Part shown: positions 1-8,610 of the stretch, piece after piece
Position numbering within the stretch: position 1 is the stretch's first letter
Layout of the letters: each line of letters starts with the position of its first letter
Source of the DNA: Parabacteroides hominis
GTDB taxonomy: Bacteria > Bacteroidota > Bacteroidia > Bacteroidales > Tannerellaceae
Assembly: GCF_014287585.1 (NCBI RefSeq)
Contig: NZ_JACOOJ010000045.1
Span: 1 to 36,965, forward strand
Direction: 5' to 3'
Length of the DNA: 36,965 bases
The notes under the pieces: model-generated
Database searches by the model: none
What the model was told of the DNA's origin: nothing
Seen by the model: the letters and a program-made list of their open reading frames with translations, nothing else
Program-made: the position numbers and the translations under genes

Positions 1-951
1 ACAAGCCTTTCGGGACAATTAAGCAGAGGTGACAAGCGAGCCAGGGTAACTGAAATAGTATTGACAAGTGAAGTCGTTTAACTACCCAAAAAATGACAAG
101 TGATTTTAGGAATAGACATAAACAACGCATCAGCCTCTCTAAAGCTATGCATTAGGTGGCGTAACCCATAGCATTAGCCCTCGTAAAGCATAGCTTTATG
201 TTTTTCCGGATCGAGTCGTGTGAAAACAAGCCGTTTCTTTTGCATCCGGGAAAAATTAAAAAAGCAGTGAAAAAAAAGCTATTATTGATTATCAGCTGTT
301 TATGGTGAGAGGTGACAGATGAAATCCTGTTTTGGTAAAAGTTTATGGAAAATGAATTAAAAAACGCCGCCTTTAAGGTGACGTTTTTTAATTCAAACTC
401 AGAAAAGTTTTACAGAATAGCCTTTTCATCTGTCATCTGTCACCCGTAATAGGGGAGATGGCGCCGTGCCTTGCGTGTGCCTTCCACCAGATCAATTGGC
501 ATATTATCCAATTAGCTCGCCATTTACGGTTCAAATCTTCTTAGATTACCCTCTAAATCCCCCTGGCTATTTTATTTAATTAGGGTTCACACTGCATTGG
601 AAACTCTATATATCAGCATGTTACTGTGAACCCTGTGAATGCAAGATAAAAAAAGGCAGGATTGATCGATAGGATTGACTGATCGTAAACCGGTTTCACA
701 GCCTTCACAACAAATCGCTGGCCATTAGCCTTTTACCGCCGTGAACCCTGTTTTCTGTTTTTGTCATATAAGGGATCGGATTGGTTCCTGTCCCGTAAAA
801 TATAGGTTATAGGCTAAAAAATACAGCCTTTAGCCTGTCCGGGAAAAGCCTGTAGGGCAGCAGGAAAAAGGTAGGCATCTATCCGGCAACCGATGCCGGC
901 CTTTTCGGGAAGCGACAGGCATCTATAGGAACAACTTCACATACGAGGTTT
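1..951. other. Gene-free, repeat-rich left flank
   Basis: No reading frame here looks like a gene: the frames are short, start nowhere sensible and overlap inverted repeats. The stretch holds an imperfect inverted repeat at 311-444, an inverted pair of the 9-mer AGGGTTCAC (582-590 with 626-634), a further direct copy of GTGAACCCTG at 741-750, and a small hairpin with arms AGGCTAAA/TTTAGCCT at 811-836. The first 110 bases contain CTGAAATAGTATTGACA, which resembles the CTGAAATAGCTTGACA near the insertion sequence at the right edge of the window. This may be scar tissue of old mobile elements, but that is an inference. Confidence 0.6.
311..444. repeat. Imperfect long inverted repeat with perfect 13-bp inner arms
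   Basis: The outer arms GGTGACAGATGA (311-322) and TCATCTGTCACC (433-444) are exact reverse complements. The inner arms GAATTAAAAAACG (354-366) and CGTTTTTTAATTC (382-394) are also exact, and a short CGCC/GGTG stem closes on a TTTAA loop. Between the two arm sets the match is only partial (the TAAAAGTTT region against AAACTTTT). As RNA it would fold into one long hairpin of about 130 nt; as DNA it resembles a miniature inverted-repeat element. Confidence 0.6.
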
Positions 952-1098
952 GAGTCTGATAGACGCCGATTAAAATAAATAAACAGGATTTCTTGACGCG
1001 GATTTCGCGGATAACGCTGATTAAACACCTGATACATATTTCTTATCCGTGTTATTCGCGAAATCCGCGTCAAAATTATATTTGCGTCTATCAGACTC
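952..1098. repeat. 147-bp inverted-repeat element (MITE-like or terminator)
   Basis: Outer arms of 15 bp are perfect (GAGTCTGATAGACGC at 952-966, GCGTCTATCAGACTC at 1084-1098). Inner arms of 17 bp are also perfect (TTGACGCGGATTTCGCG at 993-1009, CGCGAAATCCGCGTCAA at 1057-1073), with partial pairing carried inward across the centre. It sits 40 bp past the stop codon of the S46 peptidase gene, so it could end that transcript. Two separate perfect arm sets fit a mobile miniature element better than an ordinary terminator. From memory, GCGGATTTCGCGGAT-type repeats recur in Bacteroidales intergenic DNA; I could not check this. Confidence 0.7.
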
Positions 1099-1137
1099 CT
1101 TACAAATGCGCTTTTTCCCTCAAAAGTATTATATCGG

Positions 1138-3297
1138 CTACTCTTCAATCTCCATCTCATCCAATAAATATCCTGCTCCGGCATATTTGTCCATAATGAA
1201 GAGGACATACCGGATGTCGACGATGATGCTGCGCTGGTAATCGGGAAGATATTGGATGTCGCCACCGACTCCTTCCCAGTTGCGGTCGAAATTGATGCCG
1301 ATCAGTTCGCCGTTCGCGTTCATCACAGGGCTACCGGAGTTTCCACCGGTCGAATGGGTAGTCGCACTGAACGCAACAGGCATTTTCCCGTTGGGAGCCT
1401 TGTAGCGTCCGAAGTCTTTGGCGGCATACAGTTCTTTCAGGCGGGCGGGCACTACAAATTCCCAATTAGTGGAATCTTCTTTTTCCATCACGCCGTCGAG
1501 TGTTGTCTGGTGGCCATAGTAGTCGCAGTCACGCGGGCTGTACCCTTTTACTTGTCCGTAGGTGAGGCGCAGGGTAAAGTTGGCATCGGGGAAATTGGCA
1601 CGATCGCCGTACATGGCCAGCAGACCTTTTACATAACTACGGTGAGCCATTGCATACCCATCCTCAAACTCTTTTAACGCATTCTTCAGATTGGTCTCTT
1701 CCGCACGGACAGACTTGGCGAAAAGAATCATCGGGTCGTTTTCCAACGCTTTGGCAGACGGGCGGGAGAGGAATTTGTTGAAATTATCCTCACTGCCGAA
1801 AATAGATTCCTCGAACAGATAGTCGACGAACCGGTCCGTGTCTCCCTTGAACTTCTTGTCGATCAGTTCGAAATAGGCCGGTTGCACTTTCGGATCGACT
1901 TGGCTGCGGTATTCTTTCAGCATCACTTTGGCGATTTTCTTGTCTACGTCGGCCGAGTAATTGCTGTTGGCAAATCCATGATAAGCCCGTTCCAATAGCC
2001 GGAGCTGTTCCTGCCTGGCTTTTTTGTCTTTTCCTTCCAAGGCTTCTATAACTGCATCCGTTTGAGTCGGCACGTTCGTAAACTCAATGCCTCGCAGGAT
2101 AGCTTCGTCCAGCATCCAACTGCGGAAACGCAGGTCTTTGCGGTCCGATACGATCTGTTCGAGTGCCATCAGGGCGTCGGGATAGTTCGGTTCGCACATT
2201 TTGTTGGACCAGGCGATCAGCTTGTCCTGTTCCTCCTTTTTCACTTGTTCGAAATTGCGCTTTTTGATGGCCCAGTTGCTACCGATCGCATTTTTGTAAG
2301 CATTCGTCGAGCCTGCATATTTGCTGGCATACTGAATCCGGACAGCGGGGTCTTTCAACATTTCGTCCAACATGACTTTCTGGCGCAAGTCGCGGATGTG
2401 GATGCGGACCGTGTTGTCGATATCACGACGTTCCGCCACTTCCCAGGAAGTATAATATTTATTGGTACGGCCGGGAAATCCCATCATCATGGCATAGTCG
2501 TTTTCCTGTACGCCTTTCAATGAAATCTTGAACCAGCGTTTGGGGCGAAGCGGGACATTTTTGTCGGAGTAAGGAGCGGGATTGCCGTTCGCATCGGCAT
2601 AGACGCGGAAGACGGAGAAGTCGCCCGTATGGCGCGGCCACATCCAGTTGTCGGTGTCTGCGCCGAACTTCCCGATCGATGAGGGAGGAGCCCCGACCAG
2701 ACGGACATCGGAATAGATTTTCTTTGTGAACATGAAATACTGGTTACCGCCATAGAACGCCTTTATCTCGACTTCCGTGCCCGGATTGTCCTGCAGGAAC
2801 TTTTCTCCCGCTTTCGCTTTGGCCAGTCCGTTCAGGAATTTGGGAGAGAGGAAGTTCATGCTGTTGGGGTCGGTGTCTTTTTCCAGTTCCTTTTTCACAT
2901 ATTCGGTCACATCCTCAATTTTGTCGATAAACGTGACGGTCATGCCGGGGTTCGGAAGTTCCTGTTCGCGCGACATGGCCCAGAAGCCGTCTGTCAGGTA
3001 ATCGTGTTCCAGCGTGCTGTGGCGTTGGATGCAACCGTAGCCGCAATGATGGTTGGTCAGGAGCAATCCTTCCGGCGAAACGATCTCGCCTGTACAGCCG
3101 CCTCCGAATATGACGACGGCATCTTTCAGGGAAGCCGAGTCGGGGCTATAGATATCGTAGTCCTGCAATTTCAGTCCTAACGCTTGCATTTCCGGGAATT
3201 TTTGTCCTTTCAGCAAAGGCAGCAACCACATGCCTTCGTCGGCTACCGCCGGTAGCGACAGGATGGCTGCCGCGAGGGGGATGATGAGTCTCTTCAT
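1138..3297 (-). CDS. S46 family dipeptidyl peptidase, DPP11 type (Asp/Glu-specific)
   Basis: This is a 719-aa exported serine exopeptidase with a signal peptide ending near residue 19 (LPAVA-DEG). The family cuts dipeptides from the N terminus of oligopeptides in the periplasm, feeding amino-acid fermentation. The chymotrypsin-like triad is visible: His84 in TNHHCGYG, Asp226 in RHTGD and Ser654 in GGNSGSP. Each lies one position before the residues known in Porphyromonas gingivalis DPP11 (His85, Asp227, Ser655). The specificity residue 18 positions after the serine is Arg672 (INFDR), which matches Arg673 of DPP11 rather than the Gly of DPP7, so cleavage after Asp or Glu is expected. The length is normal for the family. 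It is the last gene of a three-gene operon, 18 bp behind the CYTH gene. Confidence 0.93.
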   Translation of the reverse strand: MKRLIIPLAAAILSLPAVADEGMWLLPLLKGQKFPEMQALGLKLQDYDIYSPDSASLKDAVVIFGGGCTGEIVSPEGLLLTNHHCGYGCIQRHSTLEHDYLTDGFWAMSREQELPNPGMTVTFIDKIEDVTEYVKKELEKDTDPNSMNFLSPKFLNGLAKAKAGEKFLQDNPGTEVEIKAFYGGNQYFMFTKKIYSDVRLVGAPPSSIGKFGADTDNWMWPRHTGDFSVFRVYADANGNPAPYSDKNVPLRPKRWFKISLKGVQENDYAMMMGFPGRTNKYYTSWEVAERRDIDNTVRIHIRDLRQKVMLDEMLKDPAVRIQYASKYAGSTNAYKNAIGSNWAIKKRNFEQVKKEEQDKLIAWSNKMCEPNYPDALMALEQIVSDRKDLRFRSWMLDEAILRGIEFTNVPTQTDAVIEALEGKDKKARQEQLRLLERAYHGFANSNYSADVDKKIAKVMLKEYRSQVDPKVQPAYFELIDKKFKGDTDRFVDYLFEESIFGSEDNFNKFLSRPSAKALENDPMILFAKSVRAEETNLKNALKEFEDGYAMAHRSYVKGLLAMYGDRANFPDANFTLRLTYGQVKGYSPRDCDYYGHQTTLDGVMEKEDSTNWEFVVPARLKELYAAKDFGRYKAPNGKMPVAFSATTHSTGGNSGSPVMNANGELIGINFDRNWEGVGGDIQYLPDYQRSIIVDIRYVLFIMDKYAGAGYLLDEMEIEE

Positions 3298-3315
3298 TGA
3301 TTTATGAATTATGAT

Positions 3316-3792
3316 TTATGATTCTTTCCATTCTCTGTATGGATGTTTTGTCAACATCGAATTGTAGTAACGGCGGTCTCCGCTAACCTCCTGTCCGATC
3401 CATTCCGGCCGTCCAAAAGGCTCGTCCTCGGATTCCAGTTCGATTTCGGCCAGGACCAACCCCTCGTTGTCGCCGTGGAAAACGTCGACTTCCCAGGTGT
3501 GTTTCCCTGCTGGGACCAGATTGCGCACTTTGTCGATGGCGCCGGGTTCGCATAGCTTCAACAGCTCTTCCGCATCCGCCAACGGTATTTTTTGTTCGAA
3601 CTCGTAGCGGCTCAACCCTTTCTCGTCCGATGCGCCCTTGATCGTGAGGAATCCTTCTTCCCCCCGGATACGCACCCGTACCGTCCGTCCGGGTTGTGAG
3701 CAGATATACCCTTGCACGATACGTTGTGCTGAGGTCACTTGTCGGCTGAAGTCGCCGGTGACTAAGAATTTTCGTTCTATTTCGAGAGACAT
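3316..3792 (-). CDS. CYTH domain protein (inorganic triphosphatase-like)
   Basis: This 158-aa single-domain CYTH protein starts with the family signature EIERKFLV (ExExK, residues 4-8), which binds triphosphate and metal in the tunnel fold. Further conserved strands carry the charged residues RVRIRG, FLTIKG and the acidic pair in LAEIELESEDE. Bacterial homologues of this size are mostly inorganic or organic triphosphatases; they are often labelled adenylate cyclase class IV by similarity, for which I see no specific support. It lies 17 bp after the DUF2027-Smr gene and 18 bp before the S46 peptidase gene, so the three are probably co-transcribed. No functional link between them is obvious. 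Confidence 0.9.
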   Translation of the reverse strand: MSLEIERKFLVTGDFSRQVTSAQRIVQGYICSQPGRTVRVRIRGEEGFLTIKGASDEKGLSRYEFEQKIPLADAEELLKLCEPGAIDKVRNLVPAGKHTWEVDVFHGDNEGLVLAEIELESEDEPFGRPEWIGQEVSGDRRYYNSMLTKHPYREWKES

Positions 3793-3809
3793 AATGAGCT
3801 ATTGTCCAT

Positions 3810-4895
3810 TTATTTGATTGTCACCATCGTTGCCCCGAAGCCATATTCGCGAAAAGAGGCATCCTGGTAATAATGCTGTTTGTATCTTGTTTTTAGTTCT
3901 TTCTCGATAGCCTTGCGCAGCACCCCGTCGCCTTTACCGTGGATAAAGACAATTTTCTGTCCTTTGTTGGCGGCATATTTGGCGAGCACTTCATGGAATT
4001 TCTCCAACTGGTAGTTCAGCATATCCGCATTACTCAGCCCGTTGGTGTTGTCCAACAGTTCCGTGATATGCAGATCCACTTCCAGGATAGTGCTGTCGGT
4101 CGCTTTCTTCTTGACGATCGTTTGGGGAGTGCGGCGGTCTTCGCGTACCTTCTGCTGCATGGCTTCCTGCAATTCGGTAGCGGAAATCAGCAACTCTTTT
4201 TCGGGGATATCCTGTCGCACGATCGGGTAGACCATCGCATCTTCATCGAAGAAATCGTTTTCCATGAAGCAGTGTTGCTTGTAGAATTTAACCGTATCGA
4301 GATGGAGTTCTACCGAAATGGCATTCTTCAATGAATAAGGTTTGTCTTTTTTGAAAGCGATCAGCTGCACGCAGATACGTTCCAGGTCGTTCAGTTCTTC
4401 CTTGCCGAATTCTTCCAGGAAAATCTGTGTATTCGGTTCTACAATGCCGTTATAGCGGCTGACCCAGCTATTGTTTTGACGGTTCATGTAATTGAAGAAC
4501 AGATAGTAATTGCTGTCATTAATGAAATAGGTCTCGTAACCGCTTCCCTGCATCACTTTGGCAGGCTCTATCGGGAGGTAAGCCAGGTAGACATTCAGCC
4601 GTTCGCCTTCTGCGGTCTCTGTTGGTACAGACGCACTGCCGTGCGTCTCTTCGGGTTCCGGTTTCTTAGGTTGCGGGACAGGCGCCTGTGTTGTGGAGGG
4701 TAGCGGTGAACGCCGGGAGCTGTGTACCTGCATCTCGCTGTCTCCTACGACTACACATTCGCGGATCAGCGCCGGCACTTCGAATCCGTCTTCATCTTCC
4801 ACCAAAACCTGGTCTTTCCCTTTGAAACTACGAACGACACCTCCGCCGGTGCTGTTCAGGAAACGCACTTTGTCTCCTACTTTTATGTTACTCAT
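3810..4895 (-). CDS. DUF2027 and Smr domain protein (MutS2-C-terminal-like)
   Basis: This is a 361-aa cytoplasmic protein. The N-terminal ~60 residues form a small SH3-like module (VGDKVRFLNSTGGGVV, then VLVEDEDGFEVP). A Pro-rich linker follows at about 60-95, then the Bacteroidetes DUF2027 beta-sandwich at about 95-250, and a C-terminal Smr domain at about 285-361 with the VDLH motif and HGKGDGVLR. Smr domains are nucleases acting on branched DNA or on mRNA in collided-ribosome rescue; which applies here is unknown. The gene heads an operon with the CYTH and peptidase genes. A Bacteroidetes -7 box lies at 4923-4930 on the minus strand, just upstream of the start. Confidence 0.9.
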   Translation of the reverse strand: MSNIKVGDKVRFLNSTGGGVVRSFKGKDQVLVEDEDGFEVPALIRECVVVGDSEMQVHSSRRSPLPSTTQAPVPQPKKPEPEETHGSASVPTETAEGERLNVYLAYLPIEPAKVMQGSGYETYFINDSNYYLFFNYMNRQNNSWVSRYNGIVEPNTQIFLEEFGKEELNDLERICVQLIAFKKDKPYSLKNAISVELHLDTVKFYKQHCFMENDFFDEDAMVYPIVRQDIPEKELLISATELQEAMQQKVREDRRTPQTIVKKKATDSTILEVDLHITELLDNTNGLSNADMLNYQLEKFHEVLAKYAANKGQKIVFIHGKGDGVLRKAIEKELKTRYKQHYYQDASFREYGFGATMVTIK

Positions 4896-4922
4896 AATTC
4901 GATTTACTTTTGTTATTTGCTA

Positions 4923-4930
4923 CAAAAGTA
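4923..4930 (-). promoter_or_regulatory. -7 promoter box for the DUF2027-Smr operon
   Basis: TACTTTTG on the minus strand matches the Bacteroidetes consensus TAnnTTTG. It lies about 28 bp before the ATG at 4895, a normal distance for a short 5' leader. Confidence 0.65.
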
Positions 4931-5100
4931 GTAAAATTCAGTGACTAATCCGGTTTCGGCTGATTGATTTGCCAATCATGTATCGGTAATCTCAACCGAA
5001 TATTATTTTGTTATCTTTATATAGGTAAAGCATTACATAATGAAACGTTAAAAAATATTACCTGTGATACTAATTCCACATACATGCACTACTAATCCGA

Positions 5101-5156
5101 TTTTGATGGGGTGGTAGTGACATTTTGATAAAATCAAAAGTTGGATTGTATCAAAA
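5101..5156. promoter_or_regulatory. Cluster of four TTTTGAT heptamers, possible operator
   Basis: TTTTGAT occurs at 5101-5107 and 5123-5129, and its complement ATCAAAA at 5133-5139 and 5150-5156. The two middle copies form the perfect hairpin TTTTGAT-AAA-ATCAAAA. The cluster lies about 90-140 bp upstream of the queA promoter box, within a 396-bp gene-free gap (4896-5291) in which I see no other feature beyond the two promoter boxes. Function is unknown; binding of a dimeric regulator is one reading. Confidence 0.4.
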
Positions 5157-5242
5157 CAGACAATGGCGGGGTTATCTCATTAGGTAGAGAATCGGATATT
5201 TACGAAAGATAAGAAGTGCACAGTAAAGTGCCAATAAATTTG

Positions 5243-5250
5243 TACTTTTG
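5243..5250 (+). promoter_or_regulatory. -7 promoter box for queA
   Basis: TACTTTTG fits TAnnTTTG and lies 41 bp upstream of the queA start codon. Confidence 0.6.
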
Positions 5251-5291
5251 CAATCCGGTTCGATTAAAAAGGACCTGTAATAGTAAAAGTC

Positions 5292-6512
5292 ATGACAACA
5301 AAGACGCAACAGATACGCATCGAAGATTTTGATTATCCGCTGCCTGACGAGCGGATCGCCAAATTCCCGTTACCCAAACGGGATGAATCGAAACTCTTAT
5401 TATATAAGGAAGGAAAAGTCAGCGAAAGTATATTCAAGCATATTACGGATTACCTGCCGGAAGGGGCCCTGATGGTATTCAATAATACGCGGGTGATCCA
5501 GGCGCGTCTTCTGTTTCAGAAAGAGACAGGTGCGAAGATCGAGATTTTCTGCCTGGAACCGGTCGAGCCGCATGATTATGCATTGGTTTTCCAACAGACC
5601 GGACGTTGTCGATGGACTTGCTTAGTCGGCAACCTGAAGAAATGGAAAGAAGGACTTTTGAAGAAGGAGGTGCAGCTCGGTGGCGAGACCGTCATACTGA
5701 AAGCGGAAAAATTGCAGACCTGCGGGGACAGCCATCTCATCGAGTTTACATGGGATCACCCGACTTGCACGTTTGCCGACCTGTTGGATGCGGCGGGCGT
5801 ATTGCCGATTCCTCCCTATTTGAACCGCGAAACCGAGAAAAGCGATCTGCAGACCTACCAGACGGTTTACTCCAAAATAAAAGGTTCGGTGGCCGCGCCG
5901 ACAGCCGGTTTGCATTTTACGCCGGAAGTCCTGGCCGCTATCGATGCGCAAGGGATCGGACGGGAAGAACTGACGCTCCACGTCGGAGCCGGGACGTTCA
6001 AACCCGTGAAAAGCGAGACGATCGAAGGGCATGAGATGCATACCGAATTTATTTCGGTGCGCCGGAGTTCGATCGAACGGATCAAGAATAACCTCGGTAA
6101 GATTATTGCGGTCGGCACGACTTCGGTCCGTACGCTTGAAAGCCTCTATTATATGGGTGTCACGCTGGCCTCGAATCCGGATGCCACTGCCGAGGAACTG
6201 ATCGTCAAGCAGTGGATGCCTTACGAAGAGACGAATAACAGGTTGACGGCTGATGAAGCGTTGCAAAATATCCTGGATTATCTGGATCGGCACGAGGCGG
6301 ACAAGTTAGTGACGGCTACCCGGATCATTATCGCTCCGGGCTATGAATTTAAAATCGTGCGCGGTATTGTGACCAATTTCCATCAGCCGAAAAGCACGTT
6401 GCTGTTGCTGATATCCGCCTTTGTGAAAGGGGATTGGAAAAATATTTATGATTATGCCTTGGGGCATGATTTCCGTTTTTTGAGTTACGGGGACAGTTCG
6501 CTGTTGCTGTAA
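5292..6512 (+). CDS. queA: S-adenosylmethionine:tRNA ribosyltransferase-isomerase (QueA family)
   Basis: QueA transfers and isomerises the ribosyl group of SAM onto preQ1 in the wobble position of GUN tRNAs, giving epoxyqueuosine. Family motifs are clear: FNNTRVIQARL near the N terminus, VAAPTAGLHFTPE, LHVGAGTFKPV, GTTSVRTLES and the C-terminal FLSYGDSSLLL. The protein has 406 residues against about 350 in Escherichia coli. The extra length is an internal insertion of roughly 50 residues after GTTSVRTLES (about 277-330, rich in acidic and Leu residues). It is a stand-alone gene with its own promoter, followed 56 bp later by the PorE-like gene. Because of the insertion it could be a QueA paralogue with altered activity. 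Confidence 0.88.
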   Translation: MTTKTQQIRIEDFDYPLPDERIAKFPLPKRDESKLLLYKEGKVSESIFKHITDYLPEGALMVFNNTRVIQARLLFQKETGAKIEIFCLEPVEPHDYALVFQQTGRCRWTCLVGNLKKWKEGLLKKEVQLGGETVILKAEKLQTCGDSHLIEFTWDHPTCTFADLLDAAGVLPIPPYLNRETEKSDLQTYQTVYSKIKGSVAAPTAGLHFTPEVLAAIDAQGIGREELTLHVGAGTFKPVKSETIEGHEMHTEFISVRRSSIERIKNNLGKIIAVGTTSVRTLESLYYMGVTLASNPDATAEELIVKQWMPYEETNNRLTADEALQNILDYLDRHEADKLVTATRIIIAPGYEFKIVRGIVTNFHQPKSTLLLLISAFVKGDWKNIYDYALGHDFRFLSYGDSSLLL

Positions 6513-6568
6513 TGCCCATACAATAAATAGTACATAATCCTGTTTATATAAAACATAGATTATAGCAA

Positions 6569-8557
6569 ATGAGACAATTTACCCCATATTTGTTCCTGTT
6601 GTTGGCTGCGTCTTTTCTGTATTCCTGTAAATCAGCGAAACTGAGCGACGCGGAAGAAAAGCAGCGTATTGGCGAATATTTTGAAGCGGCGGCCATTTAC
6701 AGGAAAGTATATACGAAGACTCCTCCTGCCAAGCGAGACTTGCGTGGATATATCGCTTTCAGGATGGCGGAATGCAACCGTTTGATCAACAATACGCCGC
6801 GTGCGACCAGCGCTTATATGAACGCGCTCAGGTATAAATATCCGGACAGTATCGTGAATCTTCGCCTGGGGCAGATGTACCAGAAGAGCGGACGTTATGG
6901 GGAGGCAATCAAATATTACAACGACTACCTGCTGGCGGAACCGGGCAGCGTGTTGGCCTTTAATGGTGTGACTGGCTCGGAGGAGGCCGTAAAATGGAAA
7001 CAGGCGCCGACCCGCTATACGGTGAAGAGGATGGATAAGTTTAACTCCCGTCGTTCCGAATTCAGCCCGATGCTGTATGGCGAAAAGTACGACCAGTTGT
7101 ATTTCGCTTCCACCCGTACGCCTAAAGGAGCCGGAAAAGATAAGGAAGAGACCAACAGCGCGATCACCGGGCAGCGGAATAATGATTTCTTCTTGGTGAA
7201 ACAGGATGAAAATGGAGCTTGGCTGGCTCCGGTTGAACTGGAAGACGAGGTGAATACCGAGTTCGACGAGGGAACGCCTTCTTTCTCCAAAGACGGGAAT
7301 ACGATGTACTACACCTATTGCGCGCAAGACCCGGAAGGACCGCGAACTTCTGAAATTTATATATCTTCCCGTAGCAGTGCCAAATGGGGAAAAGGAACCA
7401 GGGCGAATATCGTAAAAGATTCGGTGACGGCTCTCGGGCATCCTTCGATATCGCCGGATGGCAAGTATCTGTATTTTGTATCGGATGCCGTAGGCGGCTA
7501 TGGAGGCAAGGATCTGTTTCGGGCGCGTGTTATGGGGAGCGACTTTGGTCCGATGGAAAATCTGGGACCGGATATCAACACGCCAGGCGATGAAATGTTT
7601 CCTTACGTGCGGGATTCCGTAACACTCTATTTTGCTTCCGACGGGCATCCGGGAATGGGAGGGCTGGATCTTTTCAAAGCGACTTTGGACAGTACGGGCA
7701 AGTGGAACGTCGAGAATATGAAAGCGCCGATCAACTCTGCCGGCGATGATTTCGGTATCACGTTTGCCGGAAATAAGGAAAGCGGCTTTTTTAGTTCCAA
7801 CCGCAATGATGTGCGTGGATATGACCATTTGTATTCTTTCGAATTGCCGGTTATCACCATCTTTATCGAAGGTATCGTGTCCGATGTGGACGAGAACCCG
7901 ATAGAAGATGCAACGGTCCGTATTGTCGGCAGGGACGGCCTGAACGAAAAAGTGTTGGCAAAGAAAGACGGTAAGTACAGGGTTGAACTGGAACGTGATA
8001 TCCGCTATGTGATGATGGCAAGCGCACGTGGATATTTGAATCAGAATTTTGAGTTGAAAACAGGGCCGGAGGAGAAGAACGAAACATATATCGTGGACTT
8101 TTTCCTTTCCCCGATCAGTAAACCTGTCGTGATTGAAAATATTTTCTATGATTTTGACAAGGCGACTTTGCGTCCGGAATCAAAGAAGGCGTTGGACGAA
8201 ATGATCAAGATGCTGAACGACAATCCGAACGTCACGATCGAGTTGGGAGCGCATACCGACCGGAAAGGCTCGGAACAGTACAACGAACGGTTGGCGCAGC
8301 GGCGGGCGCAGTCGGTTGTCGACTATCTGATTGCCGGAGGAATCGCTCAAGACCGGCTTGAGGCTAAAGGATATGGTGAAAGCGTTCCCAAAACAATCAA
8401 TAAGAAGATGGCCAAGAATTATGATTTCCTGAATGAAGGAGATGTCCTGACCGAAGAATTTATTGAAAAACTGACTCCAGAACAGCAGGAGATTGCGGAT
8501 CAGATAAACCGTCGCACGGAATTTAAAGTTTTGCGGACGAACTATAATTTATTTTGA
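6569..8557 (+). CDS. PorE-like OmpA-family lipoprotein (TPR, beta-propeller, CRD, OmpA-C)
   Basis: This 662-aa lipoprotein has a lipobox ending at Cys20 (LYSC). The domain order is TPR-like helices (about 28-150), a WD40/PD40 beta-propeller (about 165-425, blades such as SPDGKYLYFVSD and LYFASDGHPGMGGLDLF), a carboxypeptidase regulatory-like fold (about 433-505, IEGIVSDVDENPIEDATV) and an OmpA peptidoglycan-binding domain (about 525-655, GAHTDRKGSEQYNERLAQRRA, with a terminal NRRTEF). This exact order is that of PorE, the type IX secretion component of Porphyromonas gingivalis thought to anchor the machine to peptidoglycan. The OmpA domain contains an acidic insertion before NRRTEF. Alternatively it may be a paralogous envelope-anchoring protein with no secretion role. 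Confidence 0.82.
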   Translation: MRQFTPYLFLLLAASFLYSCKSAKLSDAEEKQRIGEYFEAAAIYRKVYTKTPPAKRDLRGYIAFRMAECNRLINNTPRATSAYMNALRYKYPDSIVNLRLGQMYQKSGRYGEAIKYYNDYLLAEPGSVLAFNGVTGSEEAVKWKQAPTRYTVKRMDKFNSRRSEFSPMLYGEKYDQLYFASTRTPKGAGKDKEETNSAITGQRNNDFFLVKQDENGAWLAPVELEDEVNTEFDEGTPSFSKDGNTMYYTYCAQDPEGPRTSEIYISSRSSAKWGKGTRANIVKDSVTALGHPSISPDGKYLYFVSDAVGGYGGKDLFRARVMGSDFGPMENLGPDINTPGDEMFPYVRDSVTLYFASDGHPGMGGLDLFKATLDSTGKWNVENMKAPINSAGDDFGITFAGNKESGFFSSNRNDVRGYDHLYSFELPVITIFIEGIVSDVDENPIEDATVRIVGRDGLNEKVLAKKDGKYRVELERDIRYVMMASARGYLNQNFELKTGPEEKNETYIVDFFLSPISKPVVIENIFYDFDKATLRPESKKALDEMIKMLNDNPNVTIELGAHTDRKGSEQYNERLAQRRAQSVVDYLIAGGIAQDRLEAKGYGESVPKTINKKMAKNYDFLNEGDVLTEEFIEKLTPEQQEIADQINRRTEFKVLRTNYNLF

Positions 8558-8610
8558 TTTATCGATAAGGTAAAAAGATATAAGGTACCTCGAATTTGAA
8601 CCTGTAGCCC

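Noticed and set aside
879..1265. 128-codon frame on the minus strand
   Set aside because: It crosses the 147-bp inverted repeat and the end of the S46 peptidase gene in another frame; it has no initiation context.
3316..3792. Class IV adenylate cyclase paired with the Crp-like gene
   Set aside because: CYTH proteins of this size are usually triphosphatases, and the Crp/Fnr gene lies 18 kb away in another operon.
6632..7828. 398-codon open frame antisense to the PorE-like gene
   Set aside because: It mirrors a gene with clear domains and signal peptide, has no recognisable domain, and is Arg/Ile/His-rich as antisense shadows are.
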